Shown here piece after piece: positions 1 through 8,534 of a DNA stretch of 49,405 nucleotides. Position numbers and translations under genes: made by a program. How positions within the stretch are numbered: position 1 is the stretch's first letter; each line of letters begins with the position of its first letter. Origin of the DNA: MED-G20 sp038108155 (GTDB taxonomy: Bacteria; Bacteroidota; Bacteroidia; Flavobacteriales_D; Parvicellaceae); the NCBI GenBank assembly GCA_038108155.1, contig JAYNHP010000012.1, forward strand, positions 1 through 49,405. The letters are read 5' to 3'. Under the pieces are notes generated by a model that had not been told where the DNA came from, did no database searches, and saw only the letters and a list, made by a program, of their open reading frames with translations.

Positions 1-1132
1 GTATATATTTTATCCATATACCATGGATTTGTTCCTCCATATAATTCATTGTTTCAATTGTGAGGTAACCATCTTGTAAATTAGGATCATAAATCGGAAC
101 ATCTGGATAATTTGGATTTCCATCAGCATCGTAAGTTGTTGCATAGCCAACATATCGGTAGGTCCCAGGTATTCCATTTGTGTTTTCAGCATCTCCAGAT
201 CCTGTTCCAGACATGGTAGCAGCCAAATCACCATTGTATTGTTTTAGAAGATTTTTATCATAATACAGACCACTTACGTCATCAATATAATCGGTAAAGG
301 TATACCTAATTCCTAATTCAGCTTTAATTCCCATGTTTTGATTAAATGCTTTTTGAATACCAATTCCAAGAGGAATACATACTGCTACTGGACTGTAAGT
401 TTTTCCAGGATCAAATTCATCACTCTGAACATTAAAATCATCACCTTCAGATCTATTAGCATATCCTTGACCTTCTGTATGGAGCGGTCTAAGTTTATGA
501 TAGGTTGTTTTATCAGGATGGGGTATAAATCCATCATTATAATAAACATCAGGATAATTAAAATTATTCCTAGCTCTAGGAACATAGAGGAAGCCACCAA
601 CTCCTGCTGATAAGTAAATGCCTAAAGTTGCTAAAATGTTGGGTGCAAGCTTTTGTCCCTTTACATTTTTAAGATTAAATTTGTTTCCTGTAGTTGGTTT
701 TTTAAGATAAAATTCTACAACTGAAGATAATTCTAGTACATCCGTTCTAAAATTTATACTTCTATTGTTTCTGTATTTTTCTGTGGATTCTTTATCGTTT
801 CCACTTAACCTTGAAAAAATTAAATTACCTCTAAAATTGATTCGATTTTTATAATGGTATGCATATGCTGCATTCAGAACAAAGTTAGATGAGTTTAAAT
901 CTGTATCGTAAATAGATCTAAATATTGTTCCACCAAATTTCTCACTAAGTTGTTGTTCACTGTATTGAGATCCACCAACATCTGTTTGGCATGAAGATAC
1001 TCCAAGACCAAAGTTAAGTTCATGTCTTTGCCTTTTGTAGTCATTATTATCGTAAAATCTTCTACTTTGAGAAAATGTAGATCCACAAACTATGCAAAAT
1101 GATAATAAAACATATATTTTCAAAAACTTCAT
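1..1132 (-). CDS. DUF6089-type outer-membrane beta-barrel protein (C-terminus cut by window edge)
   Basis: The frame runs open from an ATG at 1130-1132 (reverse strand) to the window edge, giving about 377 residues without a stop. It starts MKFLKIYVLLSFCIVCGSTFSQ, a signal peptide ending in the AxxQ-like cut common in Bacteroidota. The body has alternating aromatic and polar strands typical of an outer-membrane barrel. The stretch ELGIRYTFTDYIDDVSGLYYD (read near 260-340) matches my memory of the DUF6089 signature, a Bacteroidota porin-like family. A tail rich in Tyr/Asp/Pro (near 60-170) follows. The function of the family is unknown; an outer-membrane structural role or a link to secretion or gliding machinery is only a guess. 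The 3' end is missing, so total length cannot be judged. Confidence 0.75.
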   Translation of the reverse strand, partial: MKFLKIYVLLSFCIVCGSTFSQSRRFYDNNDYKRQRHELNFGLGVSSCQTDVGGSQYSEQQLSEKFGGTIFRSIYDTDLNSSNFVLNAAYAYHYKNRINFRGNLIFSRLSGNDKESTEKYRNNRSINFRTDVLELSSVVEFYLKKPTTGNKFNLKNVKGQKLAPNILATLGIYLSAGVGGFLYVPRARNNFNYPDVYYNDGFIPHPDKTTYHKLRPLHTEGQGYANRSEGDDFNVQSDEFDPGKTYSPVAVCIPLGIGIQKAFNQNMGIKAELGIRYTFTDYIDDVSGLYYDKNLLKQYNGDLAATMSGTGSGDAENTNGIPGTYRYVGYATTYDADGNPNYPDVPIYDPNLQDGYLTIETMNYMEEQIHGIWIKYI

Positions 1133-1186
1133 CCCTGTAAAAATATAGTTTTTTCTATTAAAAAAAAATATTTTAAAAAAGTAAAA

Positions 1187-1294
1187 TCAGAACGATTCTA
1201 TCATTCTAAGAAAAATTGGAGCAATTATTGAAGATATTAAACCAGATAAACTCCAAAGAAATAAATTATAAGCTGTATCTAGTAAAGTTCTCAT
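1187..1294 (-). CDS. possible 35-residue membrane peptide
   Basis: A short reading frame begins MRTLLDTAYNLFLWSLSGL and ends RMIESF before TGA. It sits in the 300-base stretch between the DUF6089 gene and htrA (1133-1432), which otherwise holds only A/T-rich sequence. Residues 10-28 are hydrophobic enough for one membrane helix. There is no recognisable ribosome-binding site, homologue or conserved motif. Chance is a serious alternative for an ORF this short. Confidence 0.22.
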   Translation of the reverse strand: MRTLLDTAYNLFLWSLSGLISSIIAPIFLRMIESF

Positions 1295-1432
1295 AATTTC
1301 ATTTTATTTAGTGTATATGAAAGTCTTTACGCTAATTTTTACTTTTGGTTACGAAGTGATTTTTTTTTTTGGACTCGAAGCTTGAACTTACTCTATTAAA
1401 ATTTATGATTTTTTATAAAATTAATATTGATA

Positions 1433-2905
1433 TCATGTATCTAATACAAAATAACCTTTCAATCCGTTAGGATATATTCCTTCTATTAAAATGCTGCTTT
1501 TTTTGTTTTCAATTATATTTTTAAAATCATTTATCGTTTTGACAGCTTTCTTGTCTATATGAGTAATGATAAAGCCTTGTTTTATACCAATTTCTTTAAA
1601 TTTTCCTTTTTTTAAAGAAACCATTTTAATCCCACTATTAATATTATAATATCTTAAAGATTCTTTATTTAATTCCTCAAAAACAGCACCGTATAGACTT
1701 GATTCTTTTTCCAATTTATTTTTATCTATTATTTCTGTTGTTCCTTTATTGTTTCTCAGTTTAACTTCAATTATTTTCTTTTCTCCTTTCCTTTGAATTA
1801 TCACTGTAACAACATCACCTGGCTTGTATTTCCCTATTTGTTCTTGGAGTTCTGGAACTCCGTTAACACCAATATTTTCTACTTTTAAAATTATATCATC
1901 AGTTTTTATACCAGCTTCATATGCAGCCCCTTCATCAGACAAACCACTAACTAAGACTCCATTGGTATTGGGTAAATTAAATTCATCCATTACCTGCTGG
2001 GTAACCTCTTGGATAATTACCCCAATAAAGGCACGCTGAACAAGACCGTAATTTTTTAAATCGTTTACCACTTTAAGGGTGATATTAGAGGGAATTGCAA
2101 ATGAATATCCTGTATAAGATCCTGTTTTGGAAGCAATAGCTGTATTAATACCAATTAAAACACCTTCAGGATTAACCAGTGCTCCTCCACTGTTTCCAGG
2201 GTTTACCGCAGCATCAGTTTGAATAAATGACTCTAAAGGGAATATACTTTCTTTAGAGTTTCTACTTAAAATATTTATATTCCTTGCTTTTGCGCTTACT
2301 ATACCTGCAGTTACTGTCGAAGTTAAATTGAATGGATTTCCTACAGCCAATACCCAATCTCCTAATTTTACATTGTCTGAGTTTCCAAATTCTGCAAAAA
2401 CTAAATTTTTCTGATCTACTTTTAAAAGAGCCAAGTCTGTATTAGGATCAGTACCTAGGCACTCTGCAATTAATTCTCTTCCATCATTTAGCGTTACAGA
2501 AATTTTTGAGGCATCTTCAATCACATGGTTGTTGGTAACAATATAACCATCACTTGAAATAATTACTCCAGATCCTGTTGCTATTTGAGTTCTGTCCCCT
2601 CTGCTTCCGTTAGGTCCCCAAAAAAAATCAAGCAGTGGGTCCGATTGGTAATTCTGAACATATTCACTTTTAATGTGCACAACAGTGTTTACTGTTTTTT
2701 CTGCTGCAAAAGTTAAATCTAAATTATTTATTGAGTTATTGTTATTTGTGAGAGTAAAAGAGGACTCTTTTTCTGCAATTTCTTCAATTTCATTGTCTAG
2801 AATTTGTGAAGATGTAAAGGTAGAATCAGGATTTACATATAAAACTGAAAATGTAATAGCACCGATAATAAAACCTAGAGATAGTATAAATAATTTTACT
2901 TTCAT
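1433..2905 (-). CDS. degP: HtrA/DegP-family periplasmic serine protease with PDZ domains
   Basis: A trypsin-like HtrA protease for envelope quality control: it degrades or refolds misfolded periplasmic proteins. Residues 4-24 form a signal peptide or signal anchor, followed by a low-complexity linker. The protease domain (about 65-290) carries the complete triad: H127 in VTNNHVIED, D157 in DPNTDLALL and S239 in NPGNSGGAL. The first PDZ domain (about 295-385) includes GVLVSGLSDEGAAYEAGIK. A second, more divergent PDZ-like domain spans about 410-490. The 490-residue length is normal for DegP/DegQ with two PDZ domains. It is divergent from dapF across a 95-base gap and appears monocistronic. The split between DegP, DegQ and DegS cannot be settled from sequence alone, but two PDZ units favour DegP/DegQ. 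Confidence 0.95.
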   Translation of the reverse strand: MKVKLFILSLGFIIGAITFSVLYVNPDSTFTSSQILDNEIEEIAEKESSFTLTNNNNSINNLDLTFAAEKTVNTVVHIKSEYVQNYQSDPLLDFFWGPNGSRGDRTQIATGSGVIISSDGYIVTNNHVIEDASKISVTLNDGRELIAECLGTDPNTDLALLKVDQKNLVFAEFGNSDNVKLGDWVLAVGNPFNLTSTVTAGIVSAKARNINILSRNSKESIFPLESFIQTDAAVNPGNSGGALVNPEGVLIGINTAIASKTGSYTGYSFAIPSNITLKVVNDLKNYGLVQRAFIGVIIQEVTQQVMDEFNLPNTNGVLVSGLSDEGAAYEAGIKTDDIILKVENIGVNGVPELQEQIGKYKPGDVVTVIIQRKGEKKIIEVKLRNNKGTTEIIDKNKLEKESSLYGAVFEELNKESLRYYNINSGIKMVSLKKGKFKEIGIKQGFIITHIDKKAVKTINDFKNIIENKKSSILIEGIYPNGLKGYFVLDT

Positions 2906-2966
2906 TTTCTTTTTTTATAAAATTAATTGTCATTTTTTATTTTAATTGCTTGAGAGCTGTTAATTA

Positions 2967-2994
2967 TTGTTAAGCATATTTTTCGTTACTTTAG
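2967..2994 (+). promoter_or_regulatory. candidate promoter for dapF
   Basis: A TTG at 2967-2969 is followed after 17 bases by TACTTTAG (2987-2994), one mismatch from the Bacteroidota -7 consensus TAnnTTTG. The gene starts at 3001, so the leader would be very short. The match is modest and AT-rich sequence produces such hits by chance. Confidence 0.3.
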
Positions 2995-3000
2995 AACCAA

Positions 3001-3774
3001 ATGCTTGTAAAATTTACTAAATATCAAGGAACAGGAAATGATTTTGTAATCATTGATTTAACAAAGGATGATTTTAAATTTTCCAAGAACCAGATAAAAA
3101 AAATATGTGATAGAAAGTATGGGATAGGTTCCGATGGTTTAATATTAATATCAGATTACGATAGGCTTAATTTTGAAATGAAATTTTTTAACCCTGACGG
3201 ATCTTCTAGCTTTTGTGGAAATGGAAGTAGATGCGCTGTTTTATATTGCTTTCATCAAGGATATATTCAGTCAAATTGTTCTTTTATTACTAATGATGGA
3301 ATTCATCAAGGTCAAGTATTAGAGGATGAAAATATTAAAATAAGTATAAATAGTCCTGTATTAGTAGATAGATTAGCTAATGGAGATTTTGAAGTTAACA
3401 CAGGCTCTCCGCACTACGTTCAGATTGCTAATAGTTTGGATAACATAGACTTCAAAAAGCATTGCAAGTTGATTAGAAATAATGATAAATATTTTAAAAA
3501 TGGGATAAATGTTAATTTGGTTAAAGTAGAAGATAATTTTTTAGATATGAGAACCTACGAAAGAGGAGTTGAAGACGAAACACTCTCCTGTGGTTCTGGA
3601 GTAACTGCTACAGCATTAGCCATTGCCTATGCAAATAAAATTGACAATTCTATCTTTGTTAAAACCAGAGGAGGTAAGCTCAAAGTTGAATTTAATAGGA
3701 TAGAAAATAGCTTTGATAAAGTATTTCTTTCAGGCCCAGCTAAGTTTGTTTTTAGTGGAGATTATGATTTGTAA
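3001..3774 (+). CDS. dapF: diaminopimelate epimerase
   Basis: Interconverts LL- and meso-diaminopimelate, the last step to the peptidoglycan cross-linking residue and the precursor of lysine. It works in the cytosol without a cofactor using two cysteines as acid and base. Both are present: C72 in FCGNGSRCAV and C197 in LSCGSGVTATALA. The N-terminus KYQGTGNDFVIID and the NPDGS substrate-binding loop are canonical. At 257 residues it is full length (family about 255-280). The ATG at 3001 immediately precedes the conserved KFTKYQGTGNDF, so the start is secure. It is followed by a GNAT gene after 23 bases, probably on the same transcript, although no pathway link between them is evident. Confidence 0.97.
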   Translation: MLVKFTKYQGTGNDFVIIDLTKDDFKFSKNQIKKICDRKYGIGSDGLILISDYDRLNFEMKFFNPDGSSSFCGNGSRCAVLYCFHQGYIQSNCSFITNDGIHQGQVLEDENIKISINSPVLVDRLANGDFEVNTGSPHYVQIANSLDNIDFKKHCKLIRNNDKYFKNGINVNLVKVEDNFLDMRTYERGVEDETLSCGSGVTATALAIAYANKIDNSIFVKTRGGKLKVEFNRIENSFDKVFLSGPAKFVFSGDYDL

Positions 3775-3797
3775 CATCTATTCTTAAAATTCTTAAA

Positions 3798-4298
3798 ATG
3801 TCAAAAAACGTTACTTTAAGGAGGCCGAAATTATTGGATTTAGACCAGCTTCTTATATGGGAAAATAATTTAGAAAATTCTCTTTTTTCCGATAACCCCA
3901 TTTTTTCTACTAAAGAACAGATAAAAGAATTTTTAAGTTCCGATCAAGATCTATTCTTAGATCGTCAATTAAGATTTATGATTGATAATGGTGGTTTATC
4001 TGTTGGCTGTGTTGATTTATTTGAATATGATATGGTTAACTCAAGAGCTGGGGTAGGAATTTTTATCGATGAAAAATTTAGAAATAAGGGATTTGCTACC
4101 AAAGCATTATCAATTCTTAAATCCATTTGTATAAAGGATTATTTTATTACCAATCTATATGCCAATATTTTGTGTACTAATAAACCTAGTATAAAAATTT
4201 TTAAAAGTGCTGGATTTACTAAAAATGGGGTTAAAGAAAATTGGATAAGAACTGAAAAAACTATGTTGGACGTATGGTTTTTTCAGTGTTTTCTGTAG
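3798..4298 (+). CDS. GNAT-family N-acetyltransferase (RimJ/RimL type)
   Basis: A single GNAT domain covers almost all 166 residues. The acetyl-CoA pyrophosphate loop is seen as RNKGFATKAL (R/Q-x-x-G-x-A/G), preceded by the beta4 strand AGVGIFIDEKF. NILCTNKPSIKIFKSAGF is the beta5/alpha4 segment, with the Asn and Ser often seen in RimL-like enzymes that acetylate amino groups on proteins or small molecules. The substrate cannot be inferred. It lies 23 bases after dapF and converges on the helicase gene with about 50 bases between stops, where I see no clear terminator hairpin. Confidence 0.85.
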   Translation: MSKNVTLRRPKLLDLDQLLIWENNLENSLFSDNPIFSTKEQIKEFLSSDQDLFLDRQLRFMIDNGGLSVGCVDLFEYDMVNSRAGVGIFIDEKFRNKGFATKALSILKSICIKDYFITNLYANILCTNKPSIKIFKSAGFTKNGVKENWIRTEKTMLDVWFFQCFL

Positions 4299-4348
4299 TC
4301 TTTAAATTTGCTATTGATATGGTTATTAAAAGAGCTGAAATAAATATT

Positions 4349-6082
4349 TTATCTTCTTCTTCCTCCACCACTTTTTCCTCTAAAAGAGTTTCTGTCTCTG
4401 TTATTTCCTCTATCTCTATTTCTTGATCTATCTCTGCTTCTTGATCTGTCTCTGCCTCTTCCTCTATCCCTTGATCTTGACTTAGATCCTTCCTTAGATG
4501 CTATCTCTACTACAAAAGTTTTCCCATCGTATTCTTTGTCCTTTAAGTTGTCTATAATTTCATTTGAAAGTTTCTTATCAACTTCAAAGAAGGAAAATTC
4601 ATTAAAAAGGTCTAATGCACCAATAGACTTAGAATCTATATTAGTATTAGAACAAATTAACCTTAATAATCCTCCTTTATTTAATCCTTTATTAAGACCT
4701 AGATTAATGAAGAACCTTTGGTGGTCATTACTTTTAACTTTTGGACCTTTGTTTCCTCTATCGTTTACAATATCTCTAGAATTTTCGTAATATTTTAAAA
4801 GTTGATTAAACTCTATACCAATCATTCTTTTTATAAGTTCCTCTTTTGAATATTCTTCAAAACTATTAATAATTGATGGAATTAGTTCGGAAATTTCATC
4901 TTGGTTAATTTTAACACTTTTAATTTTTTCTACATACCCAACTAATTGTTGCTCACAGATTTCTTTTCCAGACGGAAGTTTTCCTTCATCAAATTTTATT
5001 TTAATTTTCTTTTCGATTTGAAAAACTTTATTTTGATCTTTGTTAGAAACAATGGCAATAGATACCCCTTTTTTTCCAGCTCTAGCAGTTCTTCCACTTC
5101 GGTGAGTGTAACTTTCTACTTCATCTGGTAAATGATAATTTATTACATGGGATATATCGTTAACATCTATTCCCCTAGCAGCGACATCAGTAGCGACCAA
5201 TATTTGTAAAGTTTTATCTCTAAATTTATCCATTGCTTTATCTCTTTGCATTTGAGACAAATCTCCATGAAGTGGTGCAGCATTATAACCTTCTTTTAAA
5301 AGTTTATCAGCAACGTCTTGGGTTGTTCTTCTGGTTCTACAAAATATTAATCCATAAATATTAGGATTGAAATCTAAAATTCTTTTAACTGCTTTGTATC
5401 TGTCTCTTTCGGGAACATTGTAATAAACATGGTGAATATTTTTAGCCCCTACATTTTTATTTCCTACGGTAATTTCCATAGGATCGTTCATATAAGATTT
5501 AGATATCTTTTCAACATCTCTAGGCATGGTAGCAGAAAAAAGCCAAGTTGATTTTTCATCTGGAGTATGACTTAGTATACCATCAATATCTTCTTTGAAC
5601 CCCATGTTTAACATCTCATCAGCTTCATCTAAAACAACATAAGAAACATGATTTATTTTAATCATTTTTCTTTTCATCATATCCATTAATCTGCCTGGTG
5701 TAGCAACTACAATTTGAGCTCCAGATCTTATTTCTCTAGATTGCTTATCCATACTAGCTCCACCGTAAATGGTGGCAACGGATAGACCTTTAACAAAAGT
5801 TGAATAATCTTTGAAATCGTTAGATATTTGGACACAAAGTTCTCTTGTTGGCGCAATAACCAATCCTTGAACAATTTTTTTATTGACGTCAATTTTATGA
5901 ATCATAGGTAGACCAAAAGCTGCAGTTTTTCCAGTTCCTGTTTGGGCAAGTCCTATTAGATCTCTATTTTCTCTGATTAGCAAAGGAATAGATTCCTGCT
6001 GAACTGGTGTAGGAGAAGTAAAGCCAAGAGCTTCAATTCCTTTAAGTATGTTAGGATCGAGTGGTAATTCAGAAAACAGCAT
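4349..6082 (-). CDS. deaD: DEAD-box ATP-dependent RNA helicase, DeaD/CsdA-DbpA type
   Basis: Unwinds RNA during ribosome assembly or mRNA turnover, often in the cold. The helicase core shows the Q motif (FTSPTPVQQ), Walker A AQTGTGKT (46-53), PTREL, TPGR, DEAD (152-155), SAT (183-185), ATDVAARGIDV and HRSGRTARAG. After the core there is a spacer, then a DbpA-type RNA-binding domain from about residue 450 (FFINLGLNKGLNKGGLLRLI). The extreme C-terminus (about 535-577) is a strongly basic tail of Arg-Ser, Arg-Asp and Arg-Gly dipeptides, probably disordered and RNA-binding. The 577-residue length suits bacterial DeaD. It is transcribed toward the convergent GNAT gene. A TACCTTCG element sits just upstream of the start (about 6096-6103, reverse strand), close to the -7 consensus but weak. 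Confidence 0.95.
   Translation of the reverse strand: MLFSELPLDPNILKGIEALGFTSPTPVQQESIPLLIRENRDLIGLAQTGTGKTAAFGLPMIHKIDVNKKIVQGLVIAPTRELCVQISNDFKDYSTFVKGLSVATIYGGASMDKQSREIRSGAQIVVATPGRLMDMMKRKMIKINHVSYVVLDEADEMLNMGFKEDIDGILSHTPDEKSTWLFSATMPRDVEKISKSYMNDPMEITVGNKNVGAKNIHHVYYNVPERDRYKAVKRILDFNPNIYGLIFCRTRRTTQDVADKLLKEGYNAAPLHGDLSQMQRDKAMDKFRDKTLQILVATDVAARGIDVNDISHVINYHLPDEVESYTHRSGRTARAGKKGVSIAIVSNKDQNKVFQIEKKIKIKFDEGKLPSGKEICEQQLVGYVEKIKSVKINQDEISELIPSIINSFEEYSKEELIKRMIGIEFNQLLKYYENSRDIVNDRGNKGPKVKSNDHQRFFINLGLNKGLNKGGLLRLICSNTNIDSKSIGALDLFNEFSFFEVDKKLSNEIIDNLKDKEYDGKTFVVEIASKEGSKSRSRDRGRGRDRSRSRDRSRNRDRGNNRDRNSFRGKSGGGRRR
4352..4490 (-). repeat. low-complexity repeat coding for the RS/RD/RG tail of DeaD
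   Basis: Imperfect tandem short units of AGA/GAT/TCT-type codons encode alternating Arg with Ser, Asp, Gly and Asn at the helicase C-terminus. Such repeats vary in copy number by slippage and resemble disordered RNA-binding tails of other bacterial DEAD-box proteins. Confidence 0.7.
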
Positions 6083-6129
6083 TTGATTATTTTTTCGCGA
6101 AGGTAAACTAATAAATCAACTAAAAGTAA

Positions 6130-6475
6130 AAAAAGTTAAACCTATAAGCCGGATTCTGTCTAGGTCCATCATTTATCTAGGCTAATTATCACTAATTAGC
6201 TCGAGCGACCTACCCTCCAAGTTGAGCGAGCAACTCTTTAACAAAGTAACCTTGGTTTATTTGGTCTTTCAGCGCATGAGGTTTACCTCGCTAATGGTGT
6301 CACCACCATCACGGTGAGCTCTTACCTCACCTTTTCACCATTGCCATCTCTGGCTGTTTCTTTTCTGTGGCACTAGCTGTGTTTTTAAAAAAACCCTTCC
6401 CGTTAGGAAGCATGCTGCTCTAAGCTGTCCGGACTTTCCTCTTGCAAAGCAAGCGATGAACCAGTTTAACTTTTT
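6130..6475 (-). ncRNA. rnpB: RNase P RNA (bacterial class A type)
   Basis: The catalytic RNA that removes 5' leaders from tRNA precursors. On the reverse strand it opens with the P1 arm AAGUUAAAC (about 6463-6473), which pairs with GUUUAACUU at the 3' end (about 6132-6140). The conserved core GAGGAAAGUCCGGAC occurs near 6428-6443, the AGAGAUGGCAAUGGUGAAA region near 6340-6358, and the conserved 3' block GACAGAAUCCGGCUUAUAGG near 6140-6160. A run of U follows P1 on the 3' side (6128-6134), compatible with termination. The length of about 340 nt is typical. It lies between deaD and the EEP-phosphatase gene, on the same strand as both. Confidence 0.95.
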
Positions 6476-6477
6476 GG

Positions 6478-6509
6478 TAAATTTATACATCTACATTGAA
6501 GAAAACAAA
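6478..6509 (-). promoter_or_regulatory. promoter of rnpB (Bacteroidota -33/-7 type)
   Basis: On the reverse strand TTTG (6506-6509) is followed after exactly 20 bases by TAAATTTA (6478-6485), a 7/8 match to the TAnnTTTG -7 element. The expected start, a few bases downstream, coincides with the 5' side of RNase P helix P1 at about 6471-6475. Agreement of spacing and RNA end makes this one of the best promoter calls in the window. Confidence 0.55.
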
Positions 6510-6541
6510 ATTTAATAATAAGTTTCACGGATTCTTATAAA

Positions 6542-7633
6542 CTATCTTAAAAGAATCTCAACTGAAATAGCTTTGTGATCAGATAGTTGATTTTGATGGG
6601 TTTTAAAATTAAAAGAATCTAAGTCCTTATCGTGCCATATGTAGTCAATTCTCAAAAATGGTACTTTACCAATGTAAGTTCCACCAATTCCAAATCCAGA
6701 CTTTGTAAAAGAATCTGTAAATAGATTACTTAACTGGTTGTAGGCGTAGGAAATAGGAGTGTCATTCAAATCACTACACAAAATTCTTTTAAAAGGGCTA
6801 TCTTTTAAGTAAGGAATCAATTCATTAATCTGCTGAGCTCGTTTAGAAAAACCAATTTTAAGTCTATTATATATATCTTGTTTGGGAATTTTTTGATGAG
6901 GGTAAAGAGGACTACCTTTACCGCCAATAATTTTATAGTCAGAATTATTAAATCTGATAGATCCTAAGTGGGTGTTGAAAACTCTAATTGTATCACTTTC
7001 ACAAACTATATCTGACCACATACAGTGATTAGAATGGTCATTTTTAAATGCTAAACTTCCTTTATTGATTATAGGGAATTTGCTGAAAGTAGCTAATCCA
7101 AATAAAGAATTCTTATTACTTTCATCTGTAAAGCTTTCATGGTAATGCTTGAAACCTAGCTCTTTTAAAATTATTTCTCGTGTGATAAACTCTTTATTAT
7201 TATCGTAAAAGTATTCTTGAAAGCAGATAATTTCAGGTTTTTGTTTTTTAATTAACTGAACAATTTTACTTTTCACTTCTTCATTATGGGTCCAATTATA
7301 TAAGTCAAATAACCGAACATTAAAACTCATAACTTTTATTTTTTCATTATAAGTGATAATTTCTGATACTTTAGGATTAATTTGCAAAAACCTACTGTGA
7401 TGATACATCCCAAGAATTAACAAAATCAAAGTAGGAAAGAAAAATATATCTCTTTTAAAGAACCAAATAAATAATAAAATTAAGTTGATTGTAACTATTA
7501 TTGGATAGGCTAATCCAAGAAAAGCAATCCCTGAATTTCTAGTAGGGTCTGATAAGAAAGCTAAATAGCTAAAGAATAACAACAAATTAAAAACTATTGT
7601 TATGTAGGCAAATATTTTACCCCTCCAGCTCAT
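6542..7633 (-). CDS. membrane-anchored endonuclease/exonuclease/phosphatase (EEP) family protein
   Basis: Three N-terminal membrane helices (about residues 8-85 from the chosen start) are followed by a full EEP domain, the DNase I/sphingomyelinase/inositol-phosphatase fold. Visible metal and catalytic motifs are MSFNVRLFD, CFQEYF, FNTHLGS, CSDLNDTP, RIDYIWHD and the terminal LSDHKAI. The domain probably faces the periplasm, but topology is uncertain. I chose the ATG at 7633 (MSWRGKIF), which leaves a 16-base gap to the upstream rhomboid stop. An ATG at 7669 would extend it by 12 residues and overlap that gene by 20 bases. Substrate (lipid, nucleic acid or phosphoester) is not determinable. 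It is the last gene of the mutL-rhomboid run. Confidence 0.85.
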   Translation of the reverse strand: MSWRGKIFAYITIVFNLLLFFSYLAFLSDPTRNSGIAFLGLAYPIIVTINLILLFIWFFKRDIFFFPTLILLILGMYHHSRFLQINPKVSEIITYNEKIKVMSFNVRLFDLYNWTHNEEVKSKIVQLIKKQKPEIICFQEYFYDNNKEFITREIILKELGFKHYHESFTDESNKNSLFGLATFSKFPIINKGSLAFKNDHSNHCMWSDIVCESDTIRVFNTHLGSIRFNNSDYKIIGGKGSPLYPHQKIPKQDIYNRLKIGFSKRAQQINELIPYLKDSPFKRILCSDLNDTPISYAYNQLSNLFTDSFTKSGFGIGGTYIGKVPFLRIDYIWHDKDLDSFNFKTHQNQLSDHKAISVEILLR

Positions 7634-7649
7634 ATTTTTAACTCCAAAA

Positions 7650-8534
7650 TTAAATATGCTTACTGGCATCGAATAAATAATCTTTTTCTTCCTTTGTCAG
7701 ACTCTCGTAGCCAGACAATTTAATTTTATCTAATATTTCGTCTACTTTTTCTTGTCTTGACTTAGAATTTGGGACTGATGATTTTTTTTCTTCTTTTTTC
7801 TTTTTGTAAACAATTTTAATTTTTCTTTTTTTAGTTAATCCACTCATTTTAGTTAAAAAATTATCAAACCAAGTACTTACATCTTTCCCTTTTTTAAAAT
7901 TAGAAACGTAAAAGTATCCCCAAAATGCTCCACCAAGATGTGCAAAATGAGCAATTCCATCTGAATTGGAAAGACCAACAATATCAAAAGCTACCCAAAC
8001 CATAGCTAGATACTTCATTTTAATTTTAATTATACCAAACAACATTACTTCATAGTTTGGTGTATAGGTAGCTAAGCCTACGAAAACAGCCATTACCGCT
8101 GCTGAGGCGCCCAACATAGGAATGTCCCCCATGTCTCTAAATAGTGGAAATAAGTTATGGGTTATTAAATACAGTATTGCACCACAAAAACCTCCTATTA
8201 TATAAGTGCTAAGTGCAGACTTTTTCCCCATAAGATCTTCATACATTCTAGCGGTAAAAAAATAGATGAGCATGTTATTGAAAATATGCCAAAATGAACC
8301 ATGAAGAAACATGTAAGTTAAAATTGTCCATGGTCTTTTTAGAAAAATAAGTGGAGATGAATTAAAGCTGAAATAGTCGTCTATAGAACTTATGCCTTCT
8401 GGATTCCATTTCATTAGAGCAAAAATATTCCCTAAGATTAAAAATAGAGCATATACCAAAACATTGATGTAAATTATTTTGATAGAAACACCTCCAGATT
8501 TAAACTGATATTTTAATTGATTTAATATAGACAT
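7650..8534 (-). CDS. rhomboid-family intramembrane serine protease with C-terminal extension
   Basis: Cleaves membrane-spanning substrates within the bilayer. Six or so membrane helices cover residues 20-215. The catalytic serine is S144 in LGASAAV, and the catalytic histidine is H196 in AHFAHLGG. The oxyanion-side HIFNNM motif lies near 83-88. The usual GxSG reads GASA here, with Ala replacing the second Gly. A basic cytosolic tail follows (about 230-270, KKKKEEKK), then an acidic helical end that matches a small domain seen on Bacteroidota rhomboids. It abuts the second rhomboid gene with one shared base (8534), suggesting translational coupling and origin by duplication. Confidence 0.92.
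   Translation of the reverse strand: MSILNQLKYQFKSGGVSIKIIYINVLVYALFLILGNIFALMKWNPEGISSIDDYFSFNSSPLIFLKRPWTILTYMFLHGSFWHIFNNMLIYFFTARMYEDLMGKKSALSTYIIGGFCGAILYLITHNLFPLFRDMGDIPMLGASAAVMAVFVGLATYTPNYEVMLFGIIKIKMKYLAMVWVAFDIVGLSNSDGIAHFAHLGGAFWGYFYVSNFKKGKDVSTWFDNFLTKMSGLTKKRKIKIVYKKKKEEKKSSVPNSKSRQEKVDEILDKIKLSGYESLTKEEKDYLFDASKHI

Noticed and set aside
46..1086. Short ORFs in other frames over the first kilobase
   Set aside because: They are shadows of the DUF6089 gene, which stays open in its own frame from 1132 to the window edge with a signal peptide.
1360..1385. GTTCAAGCTTCGAGTCC on the reverse strand, recalling a tRNA T-arm
   Set aside because: No acceptor, D or anticodon arm can be built around it, so chance is the better explanation.
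4946..5131. Plus-strand ORFs over the DEAD-box helicase, mutL, TonB receptor and lipoprotein genes
   Set aside because: All lie opposite long genes with clear motifs, have no signal peptide or start context, and show no domain of their own.
6530..6557. Inverted repeat GATTCTT/AAGAATC at the end of the EEP gene
   Set aside because: It overlaps the stop region and has no T-run on the reverse strand, so it is not convincing as a terminator.
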